Part shown: positions 53,907-62,411 of the stretch, in pieces
Layout of the letters: every line of letters starts with the position of its first letter
Numbering within the stretch: position 1 is the first letter of the stretch
NCBI RefSeq assembly: GCF_042677045.1
Contig: NZ_JBHTIH010000008.1
Span: 1-64,000, forward strand
Source of the DNA: Lysobacter_K koreensis
Lineage (GTDB): Bacteria; Pseudomonadota; Gammaproteobacteria; Xanthomonadales; Xanthomonadaceae
Reading direction: 5' to 3'
DNA: 64,000 nt
The notes under the pieces: model-generated
What the model saw: the letters and a program-made list of their open reading frames with translations, nothing else
Told to the model about the DNA's origin: nothing
The model's database searches: none
Made by a program: the position numbers and the translations under genes

Positions 53907-54949
53907 CAGTCGTCCTCGCCGTAGGCGGTCTGGAACACACCCGCATCCACCCCCGACTCGCGCAGCACGCGCACCAGCGCCTCGGTGTCGCCGTGGGTCG
54001 CGATCACCCGCGCAGCGCCGGTCTCGCGCGTGGTGCGCAGCAGCGCCGGCCAGTCGGCGTGGTCGGAGACCACGAAGCCGCGGTCCAGGTTGCGGCGCCG
54101 GCGGTTGCCGCGCAGGCTCATCCAGCCCGAGGCGAACCCCTGCTGCGCGCGTCGGAAGCGGCGCACCCACGGGCTGCCCGCCGCCGACGGCGGCGCGATC
54201 ACCAGCTCGCCGGCAAAGTCCGCGCCGCGCGGCTCGTCGGCCACCCGGTTGGTGGCCAGCATCGGCACGCCGGCCGCGCGGTAGACCTGCACGCCGGCAT
54301 CGATCGCGCCGTGCACCCACGCCGGGCGGTCGGTGTGCGCGTCCAACTCGGCGAGCACGCGCTGCGCCTTGCCCAGCGCGTAGCAGTACAGGATCGCCGC
54401 TTCGCCATTGGCCGCGCATTCCTCGCGCCAGGCCACGATCTCGCGCGCCACGTCGGCGGTCGCCGGCCAGCGGTAGATCGGCAGCCCGAATGTCGCCTCG
54501 GTGATGAACACATCGCACGGCACCACCTCGAACGGCAGGCAGGTCGGATCGAAGTCGCGCTTGAAGTCGCCCGACAGCACCCAGGTCTCGCCGCCGGCCT
54601 CGATCCGCACCTGGGTCGAGCCCAGCACGTGCCCGGCCGGATGGAACGACACCGTCGCCCCGCCGATCCGGAACCGCTCCCCGTGCGCGTGCACCCGGTA
54701 GTCCTGCTCGCGCAGCCGCCATTGCAGGATCGGCAGGCCCGCGTCCACCACGTAGTAACAGCCCATGCCCACGCGCGCGTGGTCGCCATGGCCGTGCGTG
54801 ATCACCGCCCGCGGCACCGGCCGCCACGGGTCGATATGGAAGTCCCCGACCGGGCAGTACAGGCCTTCGGGCGTCGTCACCACCAGGTCATGCGTCGTAC
54901 CCAGAAACCACCCCGTGCGCGTGGAAGGCGAGAGGCGACGACAGTGCAC
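53906..54949 (-). CDS. Ligase-associated MBL-fold DNA exonuclease
   Basis: Encodes 347 residues. Metallo-beta-lactamase motifs: ITHGHGDHARVG (HxHxDH), PAGHVLGSTQV, LSGDFKRDFDP and the beta-CASP part (VVSDHADWPALL, ATHGDTEALVRV). The family is an exonuclease found with the ligase, helicase and PdeM. The N-terminus is uncertain: conserved sequence begins at THDLVVTTPEGLYCPVGDFH, and the annotated ATG adds 18 residues. Confidence 0.9.
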   Translation of the reverse strand: MHCRRLSPSTRTGWFLGTTHDLVVTTPEGLYCPVGDFHIDPWRPVPRAVITHGHGDHARVGMGCYYVVDAGLPILQWRLREQDYRVHAHGERFRIGGATVSFHPAGHVLGSTQVRIEAGGETWVLSGDFKRDFDPTCLPFEVVPCDVFITEATFGLPIYRWPATADVAREIVAWREECAANGEAAILYCYALGKAQRVLAELDAHTDRPAWVHGAIDAGVQVYRAAGVPMLATNRVADEPRGADFAGELVIAPPSAAGSPWVRRFRRAQQGFASGWMSLRGNRRRRNLDRGFVVSDHADWPALLRTTRETGAARVIATHGDTEALVRVLRESGVDAGVFQTAYGEDD

Positions 54950-55166
54950 GGGCGCGCGTTAAGCCGGGGCGACCGCGCCCCGCGACGACCGCGCGCGTGC
55001 CGAGGACACCGGCCCTCGAACACCTGAGCGGGCCTTCCTGCCGCAACCAACGCACGGCGCGATCGTCAGCGCTGCGCGCAACCCCTCCTACGGCCCCGTT
55101 TGATCGACCGCACAGCACGGCGCCCGCACGAGGCGGGCGCCGAAGGGTGTCGCAGGGGCCAGGCGG
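54950..55166. other. Spacer with hairpin, no gene
   Basis: Holds the hairpin GGCGCCCGC/GCGGGCGCC (about 55110-55138) that also follows the other hydrophilic paralogues, and a degenerate right arm of the dispersed element near 55068-55092. No ORF is credible. Confidence 0.5.
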
Positions 55167-55352
55167 TCAGCGATGGTCGTCGCGTTTGCCGCTGCTCTTC
55201 TGCGAGTGGTCGTTTCCGGACATCCCTGACTTGGACATCCGATCCTCCGATCCAGCGGTCTGCTTCCTGACCCGATCCTGGTCGGATGTGCCGGTGTTCC
55301 GACGGCCATCCTGACTCGGCTTACCGGTCTGGTTGCGATCATGGATCGGCAT
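55167..55352 (-). CDS. Small hydrophilic protein, paralogue C
   Basis: Encodes 61 residues rich in Asp, Gln, Ser, Arg and Lys. The C-terminal part (MSKSGMSGNDHSQKSSGKRD) is near-identical to paralogue A. GGGAGGAG lies before the ATG. Same flank format: hairpin downstream and a degenerate inverted repeat upstream (55413-55453). Confidence 0.6.
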   Translation of the reverse strand: MPIHDRNQTGKPSQDGRRNTGTSDQDRVRKQTAGSEDRMSKSGMSGNDHSQKSSGKRDDHR

Positions 55353-55412
55353 TGCCTAGCACTCCTCCCGTTCGACGACCCGCATGGGTCGATGCGGAGA
55401 GTACCCAGCCCC

Positions 55413-55453
55413 ACGTTACGGACGCGAAACCCGGGCGTGACGCCCGCCTAACA
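55413..55453. promoter_or_regulatory. Degenerate inverted repeat upstream of paralogue C
   Basis: ACGTTAC ... CCTAAC around a GC-rich spacer containing AAACCCGGGCGTGA, which is close to the spacer at paralogue A (AAACCCGGATGTGA). One base shorter overall than at A and B. Confidence 0.4.
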
Positions 55454-55454
55454 T

Positions 55455-55491
55455 TTCGTAGGATGGGTTGAGCCGAAGGCGATACCCATCG
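55455..55491. repeat. Dispersed GATGGGTTGAGC element, left half only (copy 6)
   Basis: TCGTAGGATGGGTTGAGCCG, then GCGATACCCATC, without a right arm. It cuts into the reading frame of the ORF coupled to hsdR. Confidence 0.75.
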
Positions 55492-55595
55492 CCTCGTGAC
55501 ACATGCCGGGTGTGTGTCGCTTGATTCGAGTTGTGCAGCCTTGACCCAGGCGATCATCTTGTCGATGTCAACAAAATGATCCTCGGCCGTCGAAT

Positions 55596-57926
55596 TCACG
55601 CCGGCGCGGTGTAAAGGTACTTCTGGAAACCCACGAACACGCCACGAATTTGCTCGGCGGTTCCCAGATCGGCGGCGGCGTCCGCAATCGCGCCGCTGTA
55701 CTGGAGTCGCAGCAGCGGGGAGAGCTTGTCGAGGTCGAGTTCGTCGACGCCCTCCTCCACGTAGTGGCCCAACACGAACTCCAGGAAGGCCAACTGCTTG
55801 TTGTTCCGGTAGCTGGTGTTGATACCCGCTTTTGCCAGAACCGCTCGCTCGCCACGAGTGATCGGTGCGCGCGCATAGGCCACGTAGGCGAGCACGTCGA
55901 ACAGGTCGCTGTCCTCGGCCTCGATGATCTTCTGCATCTCGACCAGTTGCGTGCGGCCGAAACCCTTGTCGGCCAGTCCCGCCAGCAGCGCCTTGCGGGT
56001 GGAGGGATCGCTCCAGATCGCGCGCAGTTGGTCTTCGTCAGCGAAGAACTCGGGCAGTGCGCCGAACAGACTCTCGATGAACTGCTTGCCCGACATCGGC
56101 TTGCCGTCGGCGCCGAGGTAGCTGGTCGACGACATACTCTGGATCTTGCGAGCCTTGCCGTCGGCTAGCTGGATCTTCAGCGGAGGCAGACAAGCGGCTC
56201 CTTCGTCGCCGTCGACGCCACTAGGCCCGTCTATCGATGGACCATCGCCCTCGACCCGCGCCGCACGCGGCCCGGTCAGAACTGGCTCGGCCGGCTCGCC
56301 GTCCCATTCCGGATCCTCGAAGTGCTCGTAGGCCTTTACGAAATCGAAGATCGTGAAGTAGTCCTTGCCGTCTAGCAGGCGCGTGCCACGTCCGATGATC
56401 TGCTTGAACTCGATCATCGAACCGACCGGCCGCATCAGCACGATGTGGCGCACGCCGCGCGCATCCACGCCGGTGGACAGCTTCTGGGAGGTGGTGAGCA
56501 CGGTCGGGATGACGTTGTCGTTGTTCTGGAAATTCTTCAGGTGCTCGTCGCCGATCGCGCCGTCGTTCGCGGTCACCCGCACGCAGTAGTCGGGGTGGGC
56601 GACTGTCTTGCGCTGGTTGATCAGGTCCCGCACCAGCGCCGCATGTTCCTGGGTGGCGCAGAACACCAGCGTCTTCTCCTGCGGCCCGATTTCGGCCATG
56701 AACAGCCCGACGCGGTAGGCCTCACGCTCCGGGATGATGATCAGGCGGTTGAACTCGGTCTCGGTATAGCGCTTGCCTGGCACCACCTCGCCGGCCACCA
56801 CGGCGTCGTCGGGCGTCCAGGTGTAGTCGTCCATGGTGGTCGCGAACTGGCGCACCTTGAACGGAGTAAGGAAGCCGTCGTTGATGCCCTCCTTCAGCGA
56901 GTACGTGTACAGCGGCTCGCCAAAGTAGGCGTAGGTGTCGACATTGCCGCGGCGCTTGGGGGTGGCGGTCAGGCCCAGCTGCACCGCTGGTGCGAAGTGC
57001 TCGAGGATGTCGCGCCAATTGCTCTCATCGTTGGCACCGCCGCGGTGGCACTCGTCGATGACGATGAAGTCGAAGAAGTCCGGCGGGTACTCGCCGAAAT
57101 AGGGCGCGCCGCCCGGCCCGCTCATGAAGGTCTGGAAGATGGTGAAGAAGACGCTGCCGTTGGTCGGCACCGTGCCCCTCTGGCGGATGTCCGCCGGCGA
57201 GATGCGCACCAGCGCATCGTCGGCAAAGGCCGCGAATGCGGCGAAGTCGGAGAACGCCTGGTTGGCCAGCGTGTTGCGGTCGGCCAGGAACAGGATGCGC
57301 GGCCGGCGCGTGGGTTCGCCACTGAGATTCCAGCGCGTCTGGAACAGCTTCCACGCCAACTGGAACGCGATCGAGGTCTTGCCGGTGCCGGTCGCCAGCG
57401 TCAGCAGCATCCGATCGCGGCCGGTGGCGATCGCCTCCAGCGCGCGGTTGACGGCGATGTCCTGGTAATAGCGGATCTGCCACTGGCCGCTCTTGTCCGG
57501 GAATGGCACCGTGGCGAAGCGGTCGCGCCACACATTGGCCTGCGCGAAGGTCGCATCCCACAGCGCCTCCGGCGTTGGCCAGGCGTCCACCGGCCCCTCG
57601 GCGCCGGTCAGCATGTCGACCCGGTAGATGCCGTCGCCATTGGTCGAGTATGCGAACCGCACCTGCAGCTTGGCGGCGTAGCGCTTGGCTTGGCCCAATC
57701 CCTCAGTGACCCCAGCGGCGCGCTTCTTGGCTTCGATCACCGCCAAGCGCTGGCCGCGGTGCACCAGCACGTAATCGGCGATCTCGGGTTTGGCGCGCTG
57801 GCCAGCGCCCTGCAAGCGGCCCAGGGTGATGTGTTCGCGGCGGACGCGGCTGGCGTCCACCACGCCCCAGCCGGCGTCATGCAAGGCGGGGTCGATCAGC
57901 TCGGCCCGGGTCTCGGCTTCATTCAC
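55596..57926 (-). CDS. hsdR: Type I restriction endonuclease subunit R
   Basis: Encodes 776 residues, the shorter EcoEI-like form. N-terminal nuclease site D51 ... E65-A-K67 (DYVLVHRGQRLAVIEAKK). Helicase motif I TLATGTGKTSIAF, motif II VIDECHRGG, motif III GLTATPKR and motif VI QIIGRGTRL follow, then a C-terminal helical region that joins HsdM. All key residues are present. Separated from hsdS by the toxin and a 54-aa ORF. Confidence 0.95.
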   Translation of the reverse strand: MNEAETRAELIDPALHDAGWGVVDASRVRREHITLGRLQGAGQRAKPEIADYVLVHRGQRLAVIEAKKRAAGVTEGLGQAKRYAAKLQVRFAYSTNGDGIYRVDMLTGAEGPVDAWPTPEALWDATFAQANVWRDRFATVPFPDKSGQWQIRYYQDIAVNRALEAIATGRDRMLLTLATGTGKTSIAFQLAWKLFQTRWNLSGEPTRRPRILFLADRNTLANQAFSDFAAFAAFADDALVRISPADIRQRGTVPTNGSVFFTIFQTFMSGPGGAPYFGEYPPDFFDFIVIDECHRGGANDESNWRDILEHFAPAVQLGLTATPKRRGNVDTYAYFGEPLYTYSLKEGINDGFLTPFKVRQFATTMDDYTWTPDDAVVAGEVVPGKRYTETEFNRLIIIPEREAYRVGLFMAEIGPQEKTLVFCATQEHAALVRDLINQRKTVAHPDYCVRVTANDGAIGDEHLKNFQNNDNVIPTVLTTSQKLSTGVDARGVRHIVLMRPVGSMIEFKQIIGRGTRLLDGKDYFTIFDFVKAYEHFEDPEWDGEPAEPVLTGPRAARVEGDGPSIDGPSGVDGDEGAACLPPLKIQLADGKARKIQSMSSTSYLGADGKPMSGKQFIESLFGALPEFFADEDQLRAIWSDPSTRKALLAGLADKGFGRTQLVEMQKIIEAEDSDLFDVLAYVAYARAPITRGERAVLAKAGINTSYRNNKQLAFLEFVLGHYVEEGVDELDLDKLSPLLRLQYSGAIADAAADLGTAEQIRGVFVGFQKYLYTAPA

Positions 57927-58004
57927 GCGGTTCTATCCCCTGTTCCTCCGGGGATAGTAGCCATTGCGGGGTGGGATCAGAAACGCGGAAGCACCGCGTC
58001 TGGC

Positions 58005-58169
58005 TTACTTGGCAGTGGCAGCCTGGAACAGGACGCGCTGCTGACGCTCGGTGGCCCGTTCGAGCACGACTTTGTACACCTTCTTCTTCTCGGCAGAAGA
58101 GGCGTTACGGATGAAGTCGGAGAAGGGCGTGGACGCCACTTTCTTGGGCTTGGGGCGCAGAGAAAACAT
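58005..58169 (-). CDS. Small basic protein between zeta toxin and hsdR
   Basis: Encodes 54 residues, strongly basic: MFSLRPKPKKVASTPFSDFI, then SSAEKKKVYKVVLERATERQ. It lies 9 bp after the toxin stop and 78 bp before hsdR. Size, charge and position next to a zeta-like kinase make it a candidate antitoxin, though classical epsilon antitoxins are acidic and precede the toxin. It could instead be a DNA-binding or accessory protein of the restriction system. Confidence 0.65.
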   Translation of the reverse strand: MFSLRPKPKKVASTPFSDFIRNASSAEKKKVYKVVLERATERQQRVLFQAATAK

Positions 58170-58178
58170 GGTTCTTGC

Positions 58179-58892
58179 CTAGGTCAGGCCCAGCATCGTG
58201 CGCAGGGCAATGGGATCGTATTTCTCGGGCACGTGGCTGTCAATTTGGTCGACGTTGTTCACAAATGTCCGGTTGGTGCCATCCAGGTTCTTCAATAGCA
58301 GGTCGATCCGGATGTCGCCGTCAAAGTGGCGCTTGAGCCGGTTGACCACGTCGCGGGCCGCGAAATACTGCTCAACAAAGGTTTCCGGGTGGATCTTGCG
58401 TCCTTCCAGACACTCCCTGGCCTGAACGAAGGCCCAGGCCTGCGCCGGCTCCTGGTACACGTACAGCACCTGAACGGCCCGGCCCTTGGCCAGCGAACGG
58501 TCGATGTTGTCGACCGCCCGGTCGAAGTGGGTCAGGGTGCCGTCGAGCAGAAAGCTCTGCGACTGGCGGAACGCCACATCCAGTATCCGGTCGACCAGCA
58601 CCGCCACCGCGCGCTGGAACAGCCAGGCGTTCTCGCCGGTGTATCCCGGCAACTCCTTGCGCAGTTCGTCCGGGTCGATCCGCAGGACGCAGCCGCCGAC
58701 CCGCTCGATCAGTTCGATCGAGGCCTCGGTCTTGCCGGCGCCGGGCGAGCCGGCCATGAACACCGACACTGGCGATTCCTCGGCCGGAAACGTGTCCGGG
58801 TTGGCCAGCCGCGCCGCCAGCGCCTTGCGATTCGCCTTGGCGAACGCCAGCGCTTCGTCGTAGATCTGCTGTTCGGCGACGGTGAGCGCCAT
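58179..58892 (-). CDS. Zeta-toxin-family kinase
   Basis: Encodes 237 residues. The Walker A FMAGSPGAGKTE (about 45-56) is followed by the zeta motif DPDELRKELPGY, FLLDGTLTHFD and an R/K-rich lid region. Zeta toxins phosphorylate UDP-N-acetylglucosamine and block cell-wall synthesis; some relatives have other substrates. AGGAGG precedes the ATG. It sits inside the restriction operon, directly after hsdS. Confidence 0.85.
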   Translation of the reverse strand: MALTVAEQQIYDEALAFAKANRKALAARLANPDTFPAEESPVSVFMAGSPGAGKTEASIELIERVGGCVLRIDPDELRKELPGYTGENAWLFQRAVAVLVDRILDVAFRQSQSFLLDGTLTHFDRAVDNIDRSLAKGRAVQVLYVYQEPAQAWAFVQARECLEGRKIHPETFVEQYFAARDVVNRLKRHFDGDIRIDLLLKNLDGTNRTFVNNVDQIDSHVPEKYDPIALRTMLGLT

Positions 58893-58902
58893 CGCGCCTC
58901 CT

Positions 58903-60096
58903 TCAGGACAACTCGCCGGCGAAGGCTTTGGCAAGCAGGGATTGTTTGAGTTCGTCGAGGGCGGCGAGCTTCTGGCGTTGGGTGCGTTCTAGACGCAACG
59001 ACTCTGACTTCAATGCGTCCAATTGAGAGACGAGTCGCTGCTGCTCGGCGAGATCACGGGGAAAACTGATCTCGATTTTCTTCAGCAGGCTCGCCTTTAT
59101 CCCGAGCGCGGTTGCACCGGTAGCCTTGTCGCGAATGCGTTCTTGGACCGTCGGCGAAAGCAGCAGGTACTTGAGGAGCGTGTTGTCGAGCACAGCTGGA
59201 TCGGGCTGCATGATGATCACGCGCTGGGCGAAGACCACCTTTTCATCCGTATCCAATTGCGCCACGTTGCCGAGCGGCGCTTCCGTGGTGAACAGCACGT
59301 CCCCCTTCTTTGGTATCCCACGCGTCATCCAGCTGCCGTAGCTCCTCGGATCGACGAACTCCATAGGGGTTCTCTGAAGAAATCCCATTTTGACGTTCTT
59401 GGCGGTTATGAGGCGCAGCCCGGCTTCGGTCTTGGTGGGCGTCCGCCCCCGGTAGTCAATGAAACGGATGCAGCGGTCAATCGTGGTGTCGACCCATCCT
59501 TCTTTACCGCTACCAAACACTTGCTGCAGATGGCTCTCGAACAGCGCCCGGGCGTTCTGCAGGTTCTTCTCGGAATTGGCCTTGGCGGTGGCGATACCGG
59601 CAAACGCTTGGTCGAGGATGGCGACGATGCGCTTCTGCTCGTCCATAGGCGGCAGGAAAATCTCAACAGCCTTTAGCTTTCCTCCGGATAGCTCCTTGAA
59701 CGTGGCTCCGGTTCCGAGACTTTCGAGCAGTTCTGCGACGTTGCCCAAGTAGTAGTAGAGGAACTTGTGGTGCACTCCGGACGCGGGGACGAGACCCTTA
59801 CAACCTTGATTGGTCGCCATCGGCTCTGCATTGATCACTAAATGACCGATTGGTGCCCGCGACGAAAGGATGACTGAGTTCGCGGGCAGCAATTTGGCTG
59901 AGCAGTCTTGTAGCCCCGCATCGGTCAGCGTACGCGCCGTCTCATCCACATACGGATTGCTTCGCTTGCCCATCTCTGCCGGCGTGATCCACCGATGATG
60001 ACCGCCCCAGTACTGGGCAACGCTGGTCTTTGGCGTCGCGCCATTCACAACCTCGCAAACTTCTCCGATGGTGCTGAGCTGCCAGCCCGCTCTCAC
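58903..60096 (-). CDS. hsdS: Type I restriction specificity subunit S
   Basis: Encodes 397 residues from a GTG overlapping the hsdM stop (GTGA). Two target-recognition domains are visible: one starting WQLSTIGEVCEVVNGATPK, the other WVDTTIDRCIRFIDYRGRTP. Each is followed by a conserved helical spacer (DEQKRIVAILDQAFAGIATA and LAEQQRLVSQLDALKSESLR). GC is lower in the recognition domains, as usual for exchanged HsdS segments. Determines the bipartite DNA target. Confidence 0.95.
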   Translation of the reverse strand: MRAGWQLSTIGEVCEVVNGATPKTSVAQYWGGHHRWITPAEMGKRSNPYVDETARTLTDAGLQDCSAKLLPANSVILSSRAPIGHLVINAEPMATNQGCKGLVPASGVHHKFLYYYLGNVAELLESLGTGATFKELSGGKLKAVEIFLPPMDEQKRIVAILDQAFAGIATAKANSEKNLQNARALFESHLQQVFGSGKEGWVDTTIDRCIRFIDYRGRTPTKTEAGLRLITAKNVKMGFLQRTPMEFVDPRSYGSWMTRGIPKKGDVLFTTEAPLGNVAQLDTDEKVVFAQRVIIMQPDPAVLDNTLLKYLLLSPTVQERIRDKATGATALGIKASLLKKIEISFPRDLAEQQRLVSQLDALKSESLRLERTQRQKLAALDELKQSLLAKAFAGELS

Positions 60097-61547
60097 AACA
60101 AACCCCGGATACCCAGCAGGATTTCCCCACTCTCCGCGTCCAGCGCCGCGATTTCGTCGAGGATCGCCTGCGGACTGCGCAGCGCCACGGCATCGCCTCC
60201 ATTCGGATTCTTCACCGACAGATCGAACGTCGACGCATCGATCCCGCCCACATCCACCGACCACGACTGCGCACTGTCGGCGAACGTCTTCTGCCGCGCG
60301 ACAAAATCGGCCAGGTCGTTGTCGTTGAGCGGGCTGGTCTTGCCGAAGTTGCGCCCCGCATCGAGCTGGTAGTACCAGACCTGGCGTGTCGGCGCGCCCT
60401 TGTCGAAGAACAGCACCACGGTCTTGACGCCGGCACCCTGGAACGTACCGCCGGGCAGGTCGAGCACCGTGTGCAGGTTGCAGCTTTCCAGCAGCAGCTT
60501 ACGCAAGGACACGCTGGCCTTGTCGGTGTTGGACAGGAAGGTGTTCTTTATGACGATGCCGGCGCGGCCGCCGGCGCGCAGGCTGCGGATGAAGTGCTGC
60601 AGGAATAGGTACGCGGTCTCGCTCGACTTGATCGGGAAGTACTGCTGGAGCTCGGCGCGCTCCTTGCCGCCGAACGGCGGGTTGGCCAGCACCACATCAA
60701 AGCGGTCCTTGTCTTGGATGTCGTCAAGGTTCTCGGCCAGGGTGTTGGTGTGGATGACGTTCGGCGCCTCGATGCCGTGCAGGATCATGTTCATGATCGC
60801 GATCACGTAGGCGAGGCTCTTCTTCTCCTTGCCGACGAAGGTGCGCTTCTGCAGCGTGTCGACGTCGTTGGTGCTCAGGCCGGGCTTGGCGTTGAGGTAG
60901 TCGAATGCCTCGCAGAGGAAGCCCGCGCTGCCAACGGCGCCGTCATACACGCGCTCGCCGATCTTCGGATCGACCACCTGGATGATCGCGCGGATCAGCG
61001 GGCGCGGCGTGTAGTACTCGCCGCCGTTGCGCCCGGCGTTGCCCATGTTGCGGATCTTGGCTTCGTACAGGTGCGAGAGCTCGTGCTTCTCGGTCTGGCT
61101 GCGGAAGCGCAGGCCGTCGATCAGCTCGATCACCTCGCGCAGGTTGTAGCCGGACTGGATGCGGTTCTTCAGTTCGCCGAATATCTCGCCGATCTTGTAC
61201 TCAATGGTGTCGGCGCTACTGGCCTTGCCCTTGAACGCGTGCAGATAGGGAAAGAGTTTGCCGTTGACGAACTCGCGCAGGTCGTCGCCGGTCATCGCCT
61301 TGTGGTGGTCGATGCGGCCATCGGCCTTCTTCGGCGCGGCCCACGTATCCCAGCGGAACTCAGGATCGAGGATGTGGCGGTACTTCTTGCCCGCAAGACC
61401 GGCGTCGATCGCCTTGTCCTGCTCCAGCGCATCGAGGTACTTGAGGAACAGCAGCCACGACGACTGCTCGGTGTAATCCAGCTCGCTGGTGCAGCCGGCA
61501 TCCTTGTGCAGGATGTCGTCGATGTTCTTGAACGCTTGCTCAAACAC
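60093..61547 (-). CDS. hsdM: Type I DNA methyltransferase subunit M
   Basis: Encodes 484 residues. N-terminal helical domain (FEQAFKNIDDILHKDAGCTS), then the SAM-binding motif DGAVGSAGFLCEAFDY and catalytic NPPFGG, followed by KNTFLSNTDKASVSLRKLLL. An N6-adenine methyltransferase that protects host DNA. First gene of the operon; its promoter must lie in 61548-61900. Confidence 0.96.
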   Translation of the reverse strand: MFEQAFKNIDDILHKDAGCTSELDYTEQSSWLLFLKYLDALEQDKAIDAGLAGKKYRHILDPEFRWDTWAAPKKADGRIDHHKAMTGDDLREFVNGKLFPYLHAFKGKASSADTIEYKIGEIFGELKNRIQSGYNLREVIELIDGLRFRSQTEKHELSHLYEAKIRNMGNAGRNGGEYYTPRPLIRAIIQVVDPKIGERVYDGAVGSAGFLCEAFDYLNAKPGLSTNDVDTLQKRTFVGKEKKSLAYVIAIMNMILHGIEAPNVIHTNTLAENLDDIQDKDRFDVVLANPPFGGKERAELQQYFPIKSSETAYLFLQHFIRSLRAGGRAGIVIKNTFLSNTDKASVSLRKLLLESCNLHTVLDLPGGTFQGAGVKTVVLFFDKGAPTRQVWYYQLDAGRNFGKTSPLNDNDLADFVARQKTFADSAQSWSVDVGGIDASTFDLSVKNPNGGDAVALRSPQAILDEIAALDAESGEILLGIRGLL

Positions 61548-61894
61548 TACGGTGGGATCCCCAAATTGCCCGGACGTGACTTTACAGGAGCGTCCGGGTT
61601 GGCCCGTTCCGCCGCGGTGGCGCTTGGCGGATTGCTCCCTCAGCCATTGCGCCCTGCAAGTGCCCCGATCTCAACTGGCTCTACTCCTCTCTCGGGCGTG
61701 CCCTCGTCGTGGGTCTCACCGTCGGCGACCGGGGGCTAGAAAAAGCCCTGATCGCGGCTGGGCGGGGAGCGGTTCCTAGGGGCGCGATGGGCGGGATGGC
61801 AGTGGTGACCTGAAGGGGCCAAGCCCAGCCTACGGCGCTGGCGCGCAAGCTGTTGTTTTTGCGTGACTTTGGCGGCCGTGAGATGCGGATACGG
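61548..61894. other. Intergenic region upstream of hsdM
   Basis: No credible gene. It must contain the minus-strand hsdM promoter, but none was clear in this GC-rich context; TTTACAGGAGCG near 61580 and TTGTTTTTGC near 61850 are the only AT-richer spots. The right end merges into the repeat array. Confidence 0.4.
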
Positions 61895-62198
61895 CCGCTC
61901 CGATGCGGTTGATGGGCCGCTCTAAAGCAGTGCAACAACCGCTCTAGATCGTTTCCGGACCCCTCTAGAGCGGTGCAGTAGCCGCTCTGGAGGTATCGGA
62001 CAACCGCTCTCGACCTATGCGATAGCCGCTCTCGACCCTTCGGGAACCGCTCTGGAGCGGTGGGGGAACCGCTCTAGAGCGGTGCAAGAGCCGCTCTCGA
62101 CCCTCGGCAGACCGCTCTGTCGGGTTCCGGAACCGCTCTGGAGCGGTGCGGTGACCGCTCTCGAGGTACGGCGTGACCGCTCTGGCCCATCCGCAGGT
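61895..62198. repeat. Array of 14 degenerate 21-22 bp repeats (CCGCTCT type)
   Basis: Units start at 61895, 61917, 61939, 61961, 61982, 62004, 62026, 62047, 62069, 62091, 62112, 62133, 62155 and 62177; the period is 21 or 22 bp throughout. Each begins CCGCTCT (one is CCCTCT) and continues with a variable half, AGAGCGGTGC, CGACCCTTCG, GGAGGTATCGG or GTCGGGTTCC. Several units are perfect palindromes (ACCGCTCTAGAGCGGT). Same unit size and number as the array at 875-1152 but an unrelated core. Confidence 0.85.
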
Positions 62199-62298
62199 GG
62201 ACTGAGCCGGAGGCGGTGCGCATCGCCGGTGGCGTGGCGGTCGGCTCGGGTGGTGCATGGCGGTGATGGGTATCGCTGCGCTCAACCCATCCTACGGG
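62199..62298. repeat. Dispersed GATGGGTTGAGC element, degenerate copy 7
   Basis: Left arm worn (GTGGACTGAGCCGGAGGCG), right arm intact (GATGGGTATCGCTGCG, CTCAACCCATCCTACG). It abuts the repeat array. Confidence 0.7.
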
Positions 62299-62411
62299 TG
62301 ACGGGTAGGTGCATCGGCCGCTTGGACGCGGCCGTGCTCGCGGATAAGCTGCGGCGGCGGGCCAATGACGGCCTGCAACGGGAAGTTCAACCAAGACAGG
62401 GAGTAAGGGAC

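Larger units (their letters stand above)
55339..55599 (-). pseudogene. Truncated ORF translationally coupled to hsdR
   Basis: A GTG at 55599 overlaps the hsdR stop (GTGA) and opens a reading frame whose first 37 codons look genuine (STAEDHFVDIDKMIAWVKAA). It then runs into the dispersed element and intergenic sequence for the remaining codons. It is probably the stump of a gene that once followed hsdR. The DHF...KM pattern faintly recalls DinD-type proteins often found near type I systems, but this is weak. Confidence 0.45.

Noticed and set aside
61895..62198. CRISPR array or TALE-like coding repeats
   Set aside because: No spacers of uniform length, no cas genes, and unit lengths of 21 and 22 bp break any reading frame.
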